Positions 35,401 to 43,574 of a stretch of 64,000 bases of DNA are shown here, piece by piece. The stretch comes from Sphingomonas xanthus (GTDB taxonomy: Bacteria > Pseudomonadota > Alphaproteobacteria > Sphingomonadales > Sphingomonadaceae). The notes under the pieces were generated by a model. It made no database searches. It worked only from the letters and a program-made list of their open reading frames with translations, and was not told the DNA's origin. The stretch's first letter is position 1. Each line of letters opens with the position of its first letter. A program made the position numbers and the translations under genes. Location: positions 930,001-994,000 of the forward strand of contig NZ_CP041659.1 of the NCBI RefSeq assembly GCF_007998985.1, in the 5' to 3' direction.

Positions 35401-38186
35401 GTATTGCCGGCGTTGACGCCCGCGGCGCTGGCCGAGGTCGAACCGACCACGACCCCGCCAATGAGGTGCAGGTAGATATTGGCTCCGCCCTGGTCGAGAC
35501 CGGAGTCGACGCCCGCCGCCGAGACGCCCAGCGCATAGCTGAGTGACTGCGAGGCGAGGCCATCGGCGCCGCCGTTGGCGTTGACCGAGAAGTTGGCGGC
35601 AAAGCTGGCCGTCGCGCTGTCCTGCGAGGTCGGGTTGCCGTCGGTTTCCGAATCCTGGGTAACCAGTGTCGGCTCGCCCGCGCCGCTCAGCGTGACGTCG
35701 ACGCTGGGGCCGTCGTCGAAGAAGGTGAGATTGCCGCCGATATTGACGGCGAGGCTGGCCGGATCGCCGTCCGCATCCGTGATCGTGCCAGTCAGCTGGA
35801 TCGAGGTCGCGATCGGACTAACCGGATCGTTCGGATTGGGGTTGAGCGGGTGATCGACCGCACGCAGCTGGTCGAGCGTCACCACACCCGTGCTGCTGTT
35901 GACGCTGGCCGTGAACACGGTGTTGCCCGCGGTCACGCCGGCAAGGCTGGCCGAGGTCGAACCGACGACCTGCCCGCCGATGTTATAGAGTAGGACGGGC
36001 AGACCCGTGGCGACATCGACGAGGCCGCTGTTCGTACCGTCGACCGTGCTGACAGCATAGACCGTCGTGCCCGGGCCGTCGGCCCCATAGGCACCGGCGA
36101 ACACCACCGAGAAATCGGCGCTGGCGTCGGTTGCGAGATCCGTCTCGTCGACTTGCAGGCTCGGCAGGTTGACGTCGGCCCGGCCCATCTCGGGGCTGTC
36201 GTCATCGACATTGATGTTGATCGTGCCCGGCGCTGTGTCGCCGTCGACATCGGTCACGTTGTAGTTGATCGTGAACAGCTGGTTGTTTTCATCGCCGCCC
36301 GCGGCGTGCTGGATCGGGGCATTCTGGACGACCGTATAGGCGCCGGTCGTCGAATTGACGGTGACGGTCAATACGGTGACTCCGCCCTGCTTGACGAGGA
36401 CAACCCCGGACCCGCCCGATTCGTAGGTGAAGCCGGCCGGCGCGCCGGTCAGCAGGACATTGAAGCTCAGCGGCCCGTCGCCGCCGATCCCTGACAGGAA
36501 TCCGCCCGTATTCTGGCCATCGGGATCATCGCCGACGCCATTCGGAATGCCGCCAGGCAAGGCATCGTCATCGAGCAACGTGGTCGGATTGGGACGCGTT
36601 TCGGGCGTCGCGTCACCGATGCTGATGGTGAGCGTCGTCGAACGGGCGTCGCCATCGCCGTCGGTGAGCGTGTAATTGAAAACATCCTGGACGCCGCCCG
36701 GCGTGCCCGGATTGCGGACGTAGCTGTAATCCCCGCTCGCGCTGATGGTCAGCACGCCATATTGGCCAACGACGGTAAAGCCGCCGACGATGGGCGTGGT
36801 GGCCCCCGCGCCGGTCGCACCGGTCAGCGTGGCATTGTCGGCCCCCACCGTATCGGCACCAGCCGATCCCGAGGTCGTTCCGACGCCAGTGAGAACATTG
36901 CCCAGTTCCGGTCCATAGGTACCGGCCGCTACCGCGTCGGTATCGGGACGGGCGATGGGCACGTCATCGACGATCTGCACGGCCAGCGTCGCAGTCGCGA
37001 CGTCGCCGTCGTTGTCGGTCAGGCTGACGGTGAAATTGTCGACCGTCGCGTCGCCCGACGTATTGTCCAGCAAGACATAATTATAGCCGATCGCGCCCGG
37101 CGCGATGCTGGTGATTGTCAGCGTCCCGTAGGTTCCGTTGAACACTTGGCCGACCGCGGTGATCGGCACCCCATTGAGGGTGATTGAACTGACACCGTCG
37201 GGCGAGTTGTAAATGATCGTGCCGGTAGTTGCCTCGCTAGGATCGCTGTTGTTCGATCCATTGCCGTCCGCGACCTCGCCCGAACCTGCTGGCTCGCCGC
37301 CGTTGCGGATCGGAAGGCCGGCCTCGTTGACGGTATCGATGGCATTGATCACCGGAACGCCGTTGCCCGGATCAATGAAAATTTCCGGCTCGCGGTCGAG
37401 AATGTCGAAGACTTCGCGAACTTCGGGAGGGTTATAGTTGTAAACCGTCGGAGGGATCAGGTCGCCAAGGGGAACGCCCGGATCCAGCGGAGGCGGCGGA
37501 AGCGCGAAATTACCGCCGCTCGACGGCGGCGATTCGCCAGCTGCCGGTTGCGGCTCCTGCCCGATCAGCAGGGCGGCAACGTTGGACGCCGGCACCTCGA
37601 CACCGTCGATCACCAGTTGCGGCACGAAAATCGCGCCGTCGACGATGATCATTTGGGTGCCGTCGGGAAGCATCACGACCAGGTTGCGGCCGACGATCAT
37701 AATATCCGACAGGTCGACACCGGGCGGCAGCAGGACAACGCCGTCGGGTCCGGGCACGACCTGCTGGGCATTGGCCTGGATCACCACCGGGGTCTTGCCG
37801 ATCTCGATCGTCAGCGCCGCAGCAGCATTATTCCCCTGGCTGTCGGCCAGCGTATAGGTAAACCTATCCCGGACATTTTCGACGCCCGGGTTGGCGCGGT
37901 AGACATAATTGCCTTCGGCATCGACACTGAGACGGCCGAATTCGCCCGCGACGTCCAGCTTGCCGGCGGCAAAACTGCTGTCCTCGCCGCCCTTGCCGGT
38001 GATGGAGGTGATGCGACCGCCTGCCGCGCTGTCAGCGCCCGCGGAACCCGTCTGGGTGCCTTCACCCGTAATAAGGTTGCCAGTCGCTGGCGTCTGCGAG
38101 CCTGCCGGCAGCGCGTCGAAATCGTCATTGGCGATCGGTCCAGAGCCCTGAAACGCTCCAGTGTTCGAAGAGTCTTCGTACCGCAT
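29439..38186 (-). CDS. Giant VCBS/DUF5801-type repeat adhesin, type I secretion substrate
   Basis: A 2,915-residue Asp/Gly/Thr-rich surface protein. Order: VCBS-like module (about 17-130); a LapA-like N-terminal module (about 131-213) with GRNLVVMLPDGTQMIIVDG; PAAG at 214-217; a Pro-rich linker; further VCBS modules (about 330-665); then seven roughly 180-residue DUF5801-like repeats (about 667-2210) mostly ending in NIGANLxFxDDGP or LGSxIRFEDDGP, interrupted by one VCBS pair near 1555-1830; then a unique C-terminal region with an Ala/Gly/Ser-rich stretch and a probable secretion signal. No RTX nonapeptide repeat was seen. ATG 38186 has AGGGG seven bases upstream. Likely a biofilm/attachment adhesin released by the LapG-like protease. 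Confidence 0.9.
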   Translation of the reverse strand: MRYEDSSNTGAFQGSGPIANDDFDALPAGSQTPATGNLITGEGTQTGSAGADSAAGGRITSITGKGGEDSSFAAGKLDVAGEFGRLSVDAEGNYVYRANPGVENVRDRFTYTLADSQGNNAAAALTIEIGKTPVVIQANAQQVVPGPDGVVLLPPGVDLSDIMIVGRNLVVMLPDGTQMIIVDGAIFVPQLVIDGVEVPASNVAALLIGQEPQPAAGESPPSSGGNFALPPPPLDPGVPLGDLIPPTVYNYNPPEVREVFDILDREPEIFIDPGNGVPVINAIDTVNEAGLPIRNGGEPAGSGEVADGNGSNNSDPSEATTGTIIYNSPDGVSSITLNGVPITAVGQVFNGTYGTLTITSIAPGAIGYNYVLLDNTSGDATVDNFTVSLTDNDGDVATATLAVQIVDDVPIARPDTDAVAAGTYGPELGNVLTGVGTTSGSAGADTVGADNATLTGATGAGATTPIVGGFTVVGQYGVLTISASGDYSYVRNPGTPGGVQDVFNYTLTDGDGDARSTTLTISIGDATPETRPNPTTLLDDDALPGGIPNGVGDDPDGQNTGGFLSGIGGDGPLSFNVLLTGAPAGFTYESGGSGVVLVKQGGVTVLTVTVNSTTGAYTVVQNAPIQHAAGGDENNQLFTINYNVTDVDGDTAPGTININVDDDSPEMGRADVNLPSLQVDETDLATDASADFSVVFAGAYGADGPGTTVYAVSTVDGTNSGLVDVATGLPVLLYNIGGQVVGSTSASLAGVTAGNTVFTASVNSSTGVVTLDQLRAVDHPLNPNPNDPVSPIATSIQLTGTITDADGDPASLAVNIGGNLTFFDDGPSVDVTLSGAGEPTLVTQDSETDGNPTSQDSATASFAANFSVNANGGADGLASQSLSYALGVSAAGVDSGLDQGGANIYLHLIGGVVVGSTSASAAGVNAGNTVFNVTVDGSGNVTLTQFSQIDHPPAGDPSPTGSPFVDHVASLTDSLVTLTATGTVTDGDGDTASDSQTLNIGANLQFQDDGPDVAAVLTGALLKLDETDGVGVPGEVDAPGGNLGTITVAAATLFTVSQPNVSADTPTTLSYSLALSADGVASGLLQSASNAPIYLYSIGGVVTGSTSATLAGVNAGNTAFTVSIDANSGAVTMTQFQAVEHGNTSSHDEDSSSLTAGVLSVRVNATDFDGDTDSASVDLGSIIRFEDDGPTIDVGVNGQVSEPTLITQDAETDGNPTTQDSASSAANFGGVFSLAFTTGSDGAATPTLSYALGVSAPGVDSGLDSGGATIYLHLIGGVVVGSTSASAAGVNVGNTIFDVGVSGAGVVTLTQYAQIDHPSGGDPSPTGSPFADHVATMADSLITLTASSTITDNDGDSATDSATVNIGANLIFQDDGPDVSAVLTGTLLKIDETDGVGVGAEVDPVGGDLGTVTVNLSSLVTISQPNVSADSPTTLSYSLVLSGQGVDSGLDVSSNNASIYLYNIGGQIVGSTAVSQAGVNAGNTAFTVSVNAGTGAVTITQFLAIEHPTPGASHDEDSLPIAAGALNLRVTATDFDGDTDFAQVDLGSVIRFEDDGPTAQNDVDVIVGGNGPATGNVLTGVEVAVGEDANNTDGVADNVGSDSPGSVTFIASNNIPANTDGTYTAGNLVVNGQYGTLTINANGDYSYVRTGGPGGVQDVFTYTLTDADGDTTTATLTISIEDNFPTLPDPALVRLDDDALAGGNADGPGDDVDSAGLPGQLVGSGGDGDLDYYFTGLNTLPAGFSVNVAGLPGSIQVLQGATVVLTVTLNNETGAFNVVQNNPILHPADNGGPDDNIENNLLFQIGVEVRDEDGDVEPATISINVDDDTPTINVTKAADAGVILTTDDAQTVGAATDTAVSTANFGGVFGLVQSAGADGAAAPAALSFALDVTGYAGGPGGIDSGLDQGGANIFLYEIGGKVVGSTSATLAGVNVGNTVFDVGVSATGVVTLTQYSQIDHPPGGDPSPTTAPFADHIVSMADSLVTLTASATLTDNDGDTVSDSETVNIGANLRFTDDGPSAAIQVTAQNVSLDESVGIQADSNDTASASVIALFAGVANKGVDTDLPQYATSASAIVTSTGSIYGADGAGTTLFGLSVAPGGVDSGLDTTAGVNIFLFNEGGVIVGRVGATAGVAAGGPAAFAIAINPATGIVSTVEYLSILHPNTADPDDSVAILNTAVQATVTITDFDGDTATQSVNIGSRIQFQDSGPVMTAASNINIQNSGDVAHTGTFAFNLGADDGPTNNDVIKLVTGSATVGGNPVQNWNLVAGAENATTASYTFSFNYANGPGSTALATGTLTFNKLAGTYTVDLDAPISSFSILQTASGTLFQGYEFGTSTPDGSQPAISVTQIQGTPGNPLPTDLFVQFTSVSEPASGTGDNNLEFTTWVPGADNPPPVPAGGDTAWNAGDLFNQTDGWVSTSNDANGVDGDTIQGHEVIDFTLVQGANPTGVLAQPASYGQASSMFLKFDGIGAQEDMIIVLKLYDPNTNSYTTRALMVQNADIQKGPGSGPGAYSAITLDNNDGLVIIESNDYNAPGENWVIVGAQIAGSDQGLTGSAINFNPALGAGGGSNTVGAFQDFSTDTHDGPFKISSIGFLTTNSTPQNAQLTFNVTVQDGDGDTVTQTIVASVTSSPDSSTPIALAPATTSIMMVDSEPANDGFSLAADSSNDNYRASGPDKGFGQAGNSGVMAGIVAAAGMQSVAGNAHGRSFDAHESNGPDLAAGDSFAMRVAPADAPASQATGLAADGESGDPGQSQQSTVSFNDFADQSGGDASVQSHGPAIPADLPHGGSSEAAAAAHGPTAAAPAVAMPGAEVLAALSLDVGAQRGGSVEQILADALGPDAPPTVDGLLAALGVSGPGDAQVQLASPVDMTVPAWDTPGAGAFASGFDMMIKMDAQMLHHDAVQPVING
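33528..34628 (-). repeat. Adhesin higher-order repeat unit 2
   Basis: A 367-codon block made of one type-1 repeat (PTLITQDAETDGNPT... IDHPSGGDPSPTG) followed by one type-2 repeat (LLKIDETDGVGV... SHDEDS... LGSVIRFEDDGP). Boundaries are set at the DDGP codons. It is a close copy of 34629-35717. Confidence 0.8.
34629..35717 (-). repeat. Adhesin higher-order repeat unit 1
   Basis: A 363-codon block with the same type-1/type-2 order as 33528-34628, bounded by DDGP codons at 35706-35717 and 34617-34628. The internal DDGP is at 35154-35165. Points to duplication of a two-domain unit. Confidence 0.8.
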
Positions 38187-38803
38187 AGCCACCCCTTGCC
38201 CTCTCATCCCGCGAACTTCGCGGCGACGGTTGTCGATTTAGCCGGGGTGGTCGTGCGTTAACCGTTTCTGGTTAATGGCGTCACGAATACTCGAGACCGC
38301 CCCCGCGCTCGTCAGACTAAACAACACCTTCCCGATGAAAGTTTCAAGTTTGGTGGCCTAAAGTGCATAAGCTGTTCGGGCAGTTTTGAATGTGGCCGCA
38401 TGTAGAACATGGTTAATCTTTAAATCGATATTCAATTACAGTTTAGATCAATTGACAAGATATCCGCAATTAGAAGCCATAATTGGAAATGGACTGCGAA
38501 GGACATCAGTGAAACTTGGCGAATAGATTCAACAAATTCGAATGCTATTAACGTTGGTTAATTTTATGACACTGGTTAGCGAAAAGTTAACGGCCCTTTT
38601 GCGGGTCGAGACTATGGTTTCGGCAAAGTGGTCAGGACCGGTCCTGCTGTGGAAAAAAATGTTGGTTGATCGTCCCAGTTCGGGATTTTCCGCCAAGAAT
38701 GGAATGGGTATCGGGGCGACTCGGCGCAGCGGCTTAGCGACTCACTGCCGGGTGCAAGCCGTTAACAATCTCGCTAGCATGGCGGTTTGCGGGAGGGTTC
38801 AGA
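38187..38803. promoter_or_regulatory. AT-rich 617-base intergenic region with GTTAA-type half-sites
   Basis: Divergent control region for the adhesin operon (minus) and the FAD-OYE fusion (plus). Visibly richer in A/T than the flanking genes, especially 38330-38600. GGTTAAT occurs at 38270, 38411 and 38556; GTTAAC at 38257, 38586 and 38761; TTAACCAT (minus) at 38409-38416; and TTAG-N7-TTAAC at 38576-38591, one base from the CtrA consensus TTAA-N7-TTAAC. A plus-strand frame at 38542-38883 is not accepted as a gene. No RNA gene recognised. Confidence 0.5.
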
Positions 38804-41101
38804 TTGAAAATCGCGTGCATCGGCGGCGGGCCTGGCGGGCTCTATTTCGCAATCTCGATGAAGGTCCGGGATCCCCGCCATGAAGTGCATCTGTTCGAGC
38901 GCAATGCCGAAGGCGTAACCTTCGGCTGGGGCGTGGTGTTTTCCGACCAGACGCTCGAAAATCTCATGGCCAATGACCCCGTCTCGGCGCGCGTCATCGC
39001 CGATGAATTCGCCCATTGGGACGATATCGACGTGCATGTTCACGGGGAGTGTGTCCGTTCATCGGGTCACGGGTTCATCGGTATCGGCCGCAAGCGGCTG
39101 CTGGAGATCCTCGCCGATCGCGCGCGCGTACTGGGGGTCGAGATCCACTACGAGCGTGACTGTAGCGTCGATCCCGATCACTGGGCGGACTGGGACCTGG
39201 TGATCGCGGCGGACGGCGCGAACAGCCGATTTCGCCAGGCCCATGCCGATCACTTCGGGGTGGATATCGAGCAGCGGGCAAACCGTTTCATCTGGCTCGG
39301 CACGCCAAAAGTGTTCGACGCCTTCACCTTCGCCTTCGAGCAGACCGACGCGGGCTGGGTCTGGGCCCATGCCTATCGGTTCGCCGACGATTGCTCGACC
39401 TTCATCGTTGAATGTTCGGAAAAGACCTGGGCGGATCTTGGTTTCGACCGCATGGACCGGTCAGATGCGATCGCGCTGTGCGAGCGGATCTTCGCCAAAT
39501 ATCTCGACGGGCAGCCGCTGCTCAGCAATGCCGCCCATCTCGCCGGCCCGGCCGCCTGGCTTCGGTTCCCGAGGATCACCTGCGAACGATGGCATCGCGA
39601 CAAACTGATCCTACTTGGGGACGCGGCGCACACCGCCCATTTTTCAATTGGGTCGGGGACCAAATTGGCCCTCGAGGACGGCATCAAGCTAGCTGAGGTT
39701 CTCAACCGCGCTGGCACCGACAGGCGACTTGCGCTGGCCGAATATCAAGCCGAGCGGAACCTTGAGGTGCTCAAGCTTCAGAACAGCGCCCGAAACTCTA
39801 CCGAATGGTTCGAGACGGTCGACCGCTACCTCCAATTCGAACCGTGGCAATTCGCCTACTCGCTGCTGACCCGGTCGCAGCGGATAAGTCATGAAAACCT
39901 CCGTCTGCGCGACGCCAACTGGCTGGCGGCTACCGAAGCGAAGTTCTGGGAACGGGCCAGCGGGGAACCGCGGCAGGCCCCGCCCATTTTCGCCCCGTTC
40001 AAGCTTCGCGAGCTGACGCTGTCCAATCGCATCGTTGTATCGCCGATGGCCACATATTCGGCAAAGGATGGAACCCCCAACGACTTTCACCTCGTCCATC
40101 TCGGCGCGCGCGCGCAGGGCGGCGCGGGGCTGCTGTTTACCGAGATGACCTGCGTGTCCCCCACCGCGCGGATTACGCCGGGCTGTACGGGGATGTGGTC
40201 CGAGGAACATATCACGGCCTGGCGAAGGATCACCGATTTCGTCCATGCCAACAGCAAGGCGAAGATCTGCCTCCAGCTTGGGCACTCGGGGGCCAAGGGC
40301 TCGACCCAGTTGGGATGGGAGCGGATGGATGCCCCGCTGGAATGCGGCAACTGGCCGCTGATCGCAGCGTCCGACGTACGGTGGAGCTCGGGCAACCAGC
40401 AGCCGCGGCCGATGACGCGCGCGGATATGGACGAAGTCCGCGAGCAGTTCGTCACCTCGGTCGGCATGGCAATCGAAGCCGGCTTCGACATGATCGAACT
40501 CCATGCCGCGCACGGCTATCTACTGTCAGGCTTCCTCACCCCGCTGCAGAACCGGCGAACCGATGACTATGGCGGAAGCCTGGAAAATCGCCTTCGCTAT
40601 CCGCTCGAGGTGTTTGCCGCGATGCGCGAGGCCTGGCCCGCCGACCGGCCCATGTCGGTGCGCATTTCCGCGACGGACTGGGCGGGTGACCAGGGGGTTA
40701 CCCCCGACGAGGCGGTGCACATCGCCGAAGCTTTCGCGCAGGAAGGGGCGGACCTCATCGACGTGTCCGCCGGCCAGACCTGGGCCGATGCCAAGCCGGT
40801 CTATGGCCGGCTGTTCCAGACGCCATTTTCGGACAAGATCAGGAACGAGGCCCGGCTGGCGACGATGGCCGTCGGCAACATTACCGATTTCGACCAGGCC
40901 AATGCCATCCTGACCGCGGGGCGCGCCGACCTCGTTGCCCTGGCGCGGCCCCACCTGATCGATCCGATGTGGACGCTGCGCGCCGCAGCGGAGCTTGATT
41001 ATCGCGACCAGTGGGTCCCGCCGCCCTACCTAAATGGCATGGCGCAACTGGCCCGACTGAAGCAGCGCGAAGCCGAGGCTGCTGCCGCGCTTCGAGCCTA
41101 G
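38804..41101 (+). CDS. FAD monooxygenase fused to old-yellow-enzyme reductase (salicylyl-CoA 5-hydroxylase type)
   Basis: A 765-residue two-domain flavoenzyme. Residues 1-380: FAD monooxygenase with [13 protein letters not shown] and [16 protein letters not shown]. From about 395: NADH:flavin oxidoreductase of the old-yellow-enzyme family with [37 protein letters not shown] and [12 protein letters not shown]. This architecture matches bifunctional salicylyl-CoA 5-hydroxylase/oxidoreductase and anthraniloyl-CoA monooxygenase/reductase. The start is TTG with GGGAGGG six bases upstream. No CoA ligase or ring-cleavage gene is nearby, so the aromatic-CoA substrate is inference. Its stop is shared (CTAG) with the convergent sulfotransferase. 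Confidence 0.88.
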   Translation: MKIACIGGGPGGLYFAISMKVRDPRHEVHLFERNAEGVTFGWGVVFSDQTLENLMANDPVSARVIADEFAHWDDIDVHVHGECVRSSGHGFIGIGRKRLLEILADRARVLGVEIHYERDCSVDPDHWADWDLVIAADGANSRFRQAHADHFGVDIEQRANRFIWLGTPKVFDAFTFAFEQTDAGWVWAHAYRFADDCSTFIVECSEKTWADLGFDRMDRSDAIALCERIFAKYLDGQPLLSNAAHLAGPAAWLRFPRITCERWHRDKLILLGDAAHTAHFSIGSGTKLALEDGIKLAEVLNRAGTDRRLALAEYQAERNLEVLKLQNSARNSTEWFETVDRYLQFEPWQFAYSLLTRSQRISHENLRLRDANWLAATEAKFWERASGEPRQAPPIFAPFKLRELTLSNRIVVSPMATYSAKDGTPNDFHLVHLGARAQGGAGLLFTEMTCVSPTARITPGCTGMWSEEHITAWRRITDFVHANSKAKICLQLGHSGAKGSTQLGWERMDAPLECGNWPLIAASDVRWSSGNQQPRPMTRADMDEVREQFVTSVGMAIEAGFDMIELHAAHGYLLSGFLTPLQNRRTDDYGGSLENRLRYPLEVFAAMREAWPADRPMSVRISATDWAGDQGVTPDEAVHIAEAFAQEGADLIDVSAGQTWADAKPVYGRLFQTPFSDKIRNEARLATMAVGNITDFDQANAILTAGRADLVALARPHLIDPMWTLRAAAELDYRDQWVPPPYLNGMAQLARLKQREAEAAAALRA

Positions 41102-42672
41102 GCCTCGGCCAGCGGTCCCAATTTGTCGCGCAACGGCCCGAGCCATTCGGCATAAGGCCGCCACACGCCCACGCCCTTGCGATTGAGCGGCTGACGAACC
41201 TGTTCGGCGCTTGGCGTCCGGACGACGCGATTGAGCTTGTGAAAATTAAGCGGCGCATCCGACCAGGGCAGGCCAAGATAATCGAACAGCGGGCGAAGCT
41301 CCGGCTCCGGCTGGTCGATCAAACGCGCGTAGCTGACATGGGCGACCAGGTCTGGCGCGACTAAGTCGAGATGGTCCATCAGCCGGACATAATCGACATA
41401 GCATTGCCCGATGTCCTCCAGCGCAAAGCTGGCGGCATGGGCGCGCGAAAACGACTGTGTGAAGTTGGCAAAGCAACAATCCATCGCTGGCCGCCGGATA
41501 TCGACGAATTTCGCCTGCGGCAGGATCCGCCTGATGAAGGGAATGTTGCTCCAATTGTGCGGCAGCTTGTCGACAAAATAGCGGACGTCGCCGGGATGGT
41601 GGAGCGACGCGCGCCGCAGATATTCCTTGCCGAGCGATCGGGCTTCATCGTCCGACAGGGCGGCGATCATCTGCGGGATTTCGGTGGTGCCGCGCCGCGT
41701 ATGCATTTCCATGGTCGAACGCAGAAGCGCGGGAAGATAGGGCAGCTCCCCGGCTGCGGCAATGTCGGGGTGCGATCCCACCATCTGTTCAAGAAGGGTC
41801 GAACCGGACCGCGGCAAGCTGACCAGGAAGATCGGGGTCGGGCCGTCCGCGTCCGCGGAATAGCCGCGGGCGAGGGATTGGGCCGTGAGCAGCCGCGTGA
41901 AGGTGTCGACTTCTTCGGTCAGCTGGGCGCGGTTGTAGCCGATGGACTCGGCCCGCACCTGATTGCCTTTTTGATAATGGTCGAAGGCCTTGGCATGTTC
42001 GCCGCGATCCTGCCACGCACGCGCAAGCGCGAAGTGAAGCGGCGCGATGTTGGCAACGTCGATCGCGATTGCCAGCGCCTTCTGCATCGTCGCGACGTCC
42101 TCGTCGCTCAGCAGCTTCTTCTTGATGCTGGCGATGCCCCACCAGGCATCCCCCCGCTCTTCATCGATGGCGATGGCCCGACGATAGGCATCAACCGCCG
42201 CGTCGGTGTCGCCGGAGGAGCGCAGATTGTGCGCCAGGGCCAGCCAGATGTTGCTGTTGTCCGGATGTTTCCGTGCAAGCAGCTCGAGCCGATCATGCGC
42301 TTCTTCCGCCCTTCCCAGCTTGTCGAGGATCAACCCGACCATCAGGCCGATCTGAGCGTCGCCGGGCTTTTCCTTTTCCAATTGTCCAAACAGGTGCAGC
42401 GCTTCGGTCGGCCGTTCCTGCTGGTGCAGGCATTGCGCGAGTTCCTGCGCGATCTGGTCGCTGCCAGGGGCCTTGGCGAGGGCCTGGCGAAGGAAAGCCT
42501 CCGACTGGCCGAGCGCGCCCATCCGCATTGCGACGGTTCCCAGCATCCCCAATCCGCGCGGATCTTCCGGGTGATCGCGAACATGGCCCACCGCGACCCG
42601 CGCGGCTTCCTCGTAGCGCCCGGCATCCAATGCCGACTGGGCAGCGGCAAGCTTGGGATAGGCTTTGATCAC
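41098..42672 (-). CDS. TPR-repeat sulfotransferase
   Basis: A 524-residue protein. The first 250 residues are tandem tetratricopeptide repeats (for example [40 protein letters not shown]). The C-terminal half is a Sulfotransfer_3-type domain with the PAPS phosphosulfate loop [12 protein letters not shown] near residue 284 and later [20 protein letters not shown]. This layout resembles protein-tyrosine or small-molecule sulfotransferases. It is the last gene of a minus-strand run TonB receptor, sulfotransferase, TPR sulfotransferase. Acceptor unknown. Confidence 0.85.
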   Translation of the reverse strand: MIKAYPKLAAAQSALDAGRYEEAARVAVGHVRDHPEDPRGLGMLGTVAMRMGALGQSEAFLRQALAKAPGSDQIAQELAQCLHQQERPTEALHLFGQLEKEKPGDAQIGLMVGLILDKLGRAEEAHDRLELLARKHPDNSNIWLALAHNLRSSGDTDAAVDAYRRAIAIDEERGDAWWGIASIKKKLLSDEDVATMQKALAIAIDVANIAPLHFALARAWQDRGEHAKAFDHYQKGNQVRAESIGYNRAQLTEEVDTFTRLLTAQSLARGYSADADGPTPIFLVSLPRSGSTLLEQMVGSHPDIAAAGELPYLPALLRSTMEMHTRRGTTEIPQMIAALSDDEARSLGKEYLRRASLHHPGDVRYFVDKLPHNWSNIPFIRRILPQAKFVDIRRPAMDCCFANFTQSFSRAHAASFALEDIGQCYVDYVRLMDHLDLVAPDLVAHVSYARLIDQPEPELRPLFDYLGLPWSDAPLNFHKLNRVVRTPSAEQVRQPLNRKGVGVWRPYAEWLGPLRDKLGPLAEA

Positions 42673-42687
42673 GGCGTTCGCTGGTCC

Positions 42688-43476
42688 TTATTCGCTATAG
42701 CCCAGCAGGCGCCGAAGCCCGGGGGCCGCGTAGTCGACCAACGCCTTGTGCCTTGCAGGCAGTTCCTCGGGAAGTTCGATCGCGCCAGTCAGGTTCTCGC
42801 GCGCCGTCCCGCTCAATTTGCGGTCCGATCCGATCATCACCCGCTCTCGCCAGTCCGCGGGGACGGGATCGATTCCGCAGGCTGACAGAAGCGCCCGGAA
42901 ATAGGCTTGGCTCGCATCACTATTGAGATCGGCGCAGGCGGCCTTCAATTCCTCGAAGCGAACCAGAAAGACGTCAGACCCAAGCCAGGCCGCGGCGTTG
43001 AAGCGGAAGATGTCGGCGAGCGGCGGCGACTTGCCATGGATTCCAAAGATCATCAGCGACAAAAGGTCGTCAACCGACAATTTTCCATCCTTGATCATGT
43101 CCAGATTGTCCTGGAAATTCTCCGACATGAAGAACCGCGCGCGCGCGAGCACCCAGTCATAAGGATCGCGCACCAGCAGGATCTTGCGGACATGCGCCAG
43201 TTCGATGGCCGATGCGTCCGAAAAGAACAGGTGCCCCCAGCTCAGCAGGTTCCGCTCGGCATCCCATGCGTCGAGATGCTCGGGCATGTTCCCCCATTGG
43301 ACGAACTGCTTTTGATACTGCTGCTCCACCGGCACGAACATGCGGATGATGTTGCGCAGCAGGTGACTTCCGCTTTTCTGCACGCTGTTGAGAAATAGGG
43401 GCTGGCGCAGCGGGACCTGTTCGAACCGGTTGGTTTCGCGGTTGAGCGTGTCGGGCGGCAGGGAGACGACGGGCAT
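42688..43476 (-). CDS. Sulfotransferase domain protein
   Basis: A 262-residue single-domain protein. NSVQKSGSHLLRNII (residues 30-44) is the 5' PAPS-binding loop and ILLVRDPYDWVLARARFF the 3'-phosphate motif, as in Sulfotransfer_1 enzymes. It is distinct from its neighbour, which carries LPRSGST. It ends 15 bases before the TPR sulfotransferase start, and follows the TonB receptor after a 98-base gap with a strong hairpin. No signal peptide; PAPS dependence implies a cytoplasmic reaction. Confidence 0.78.
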   Translation of the reverse strand: MPVVSLPPDTLNRETNRFEQVPLRQPLFLNSVQKSGSHLLRNIIRMFVPVEQQYQKQFVQWGNMPEHLDAWDAERNLLSWGHLFFSDASAIELAHVRKILLVRDPYDWVLARARFFMSENFQDNLDMIKDGKLSVDDLLSLMIFGIHGKSPPLADIFRFNAAAWLGSDVFLVRFEELKAACADLNSDASQAYFRALLSACGIDPVPADWRERVMIGSDRKLSGTARENLTGAIELPEELPARHKALVDYAAPGLRRLLGYSE

Positions 43477-43520
43477 GACTAGGGCTTTCGACTGCGGGAT
43501 CGATCAGGGCAGAAACGCGA

Positions 43521-43546
43521 TGGGCGCCTGATAACTCAGGCGCCCA
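43521..43546 (-). terminator. 11-bp hairpin between TonB receptor and sulfotransferases
   Basis: TGGGCGCCTGA (43521-43531) and its exact complement (43536-43546) flank a four-base loop TAAC. The U-tract on the minus strand is weak (GCGTTTCTG), so it may attenuate rather than stop transcription, or protect the receptor mRNA end. Confidence 0.6.
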
Positions 43547-43574
43547 CCCCATTCACCCCTTAAGTGGCGACAGC

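Noticed and set aside
33528..35717. CRISPR-like or satellite reading of the regular repeats
   Set aside because: Repeats are long, degenerate and in frame with Ig-like protein domains, not short identical repeats with spacers.
29439..38186. RTX calcium nonapeptide toxin
   Set aside because: No GGxGxDxxx arrays seen; repeats are VCBS/DUF5801-like.
38542..38883. Plus-strand frame of 113 residues before the FAD-OYE gene
   Set aside because: Overlaps the well-supported TTG start of that gene in another frame, has no ribosome site or domain and lies in AT-rich control DNA.
43477..43574. Precursor peptide gene for a sulfated RiPP near the sulfotransferases
   Set aside because: The gap is only 98 bases, filled mainly by a hairpin, with no start codon plus ribosome site and no peptide-like frame.
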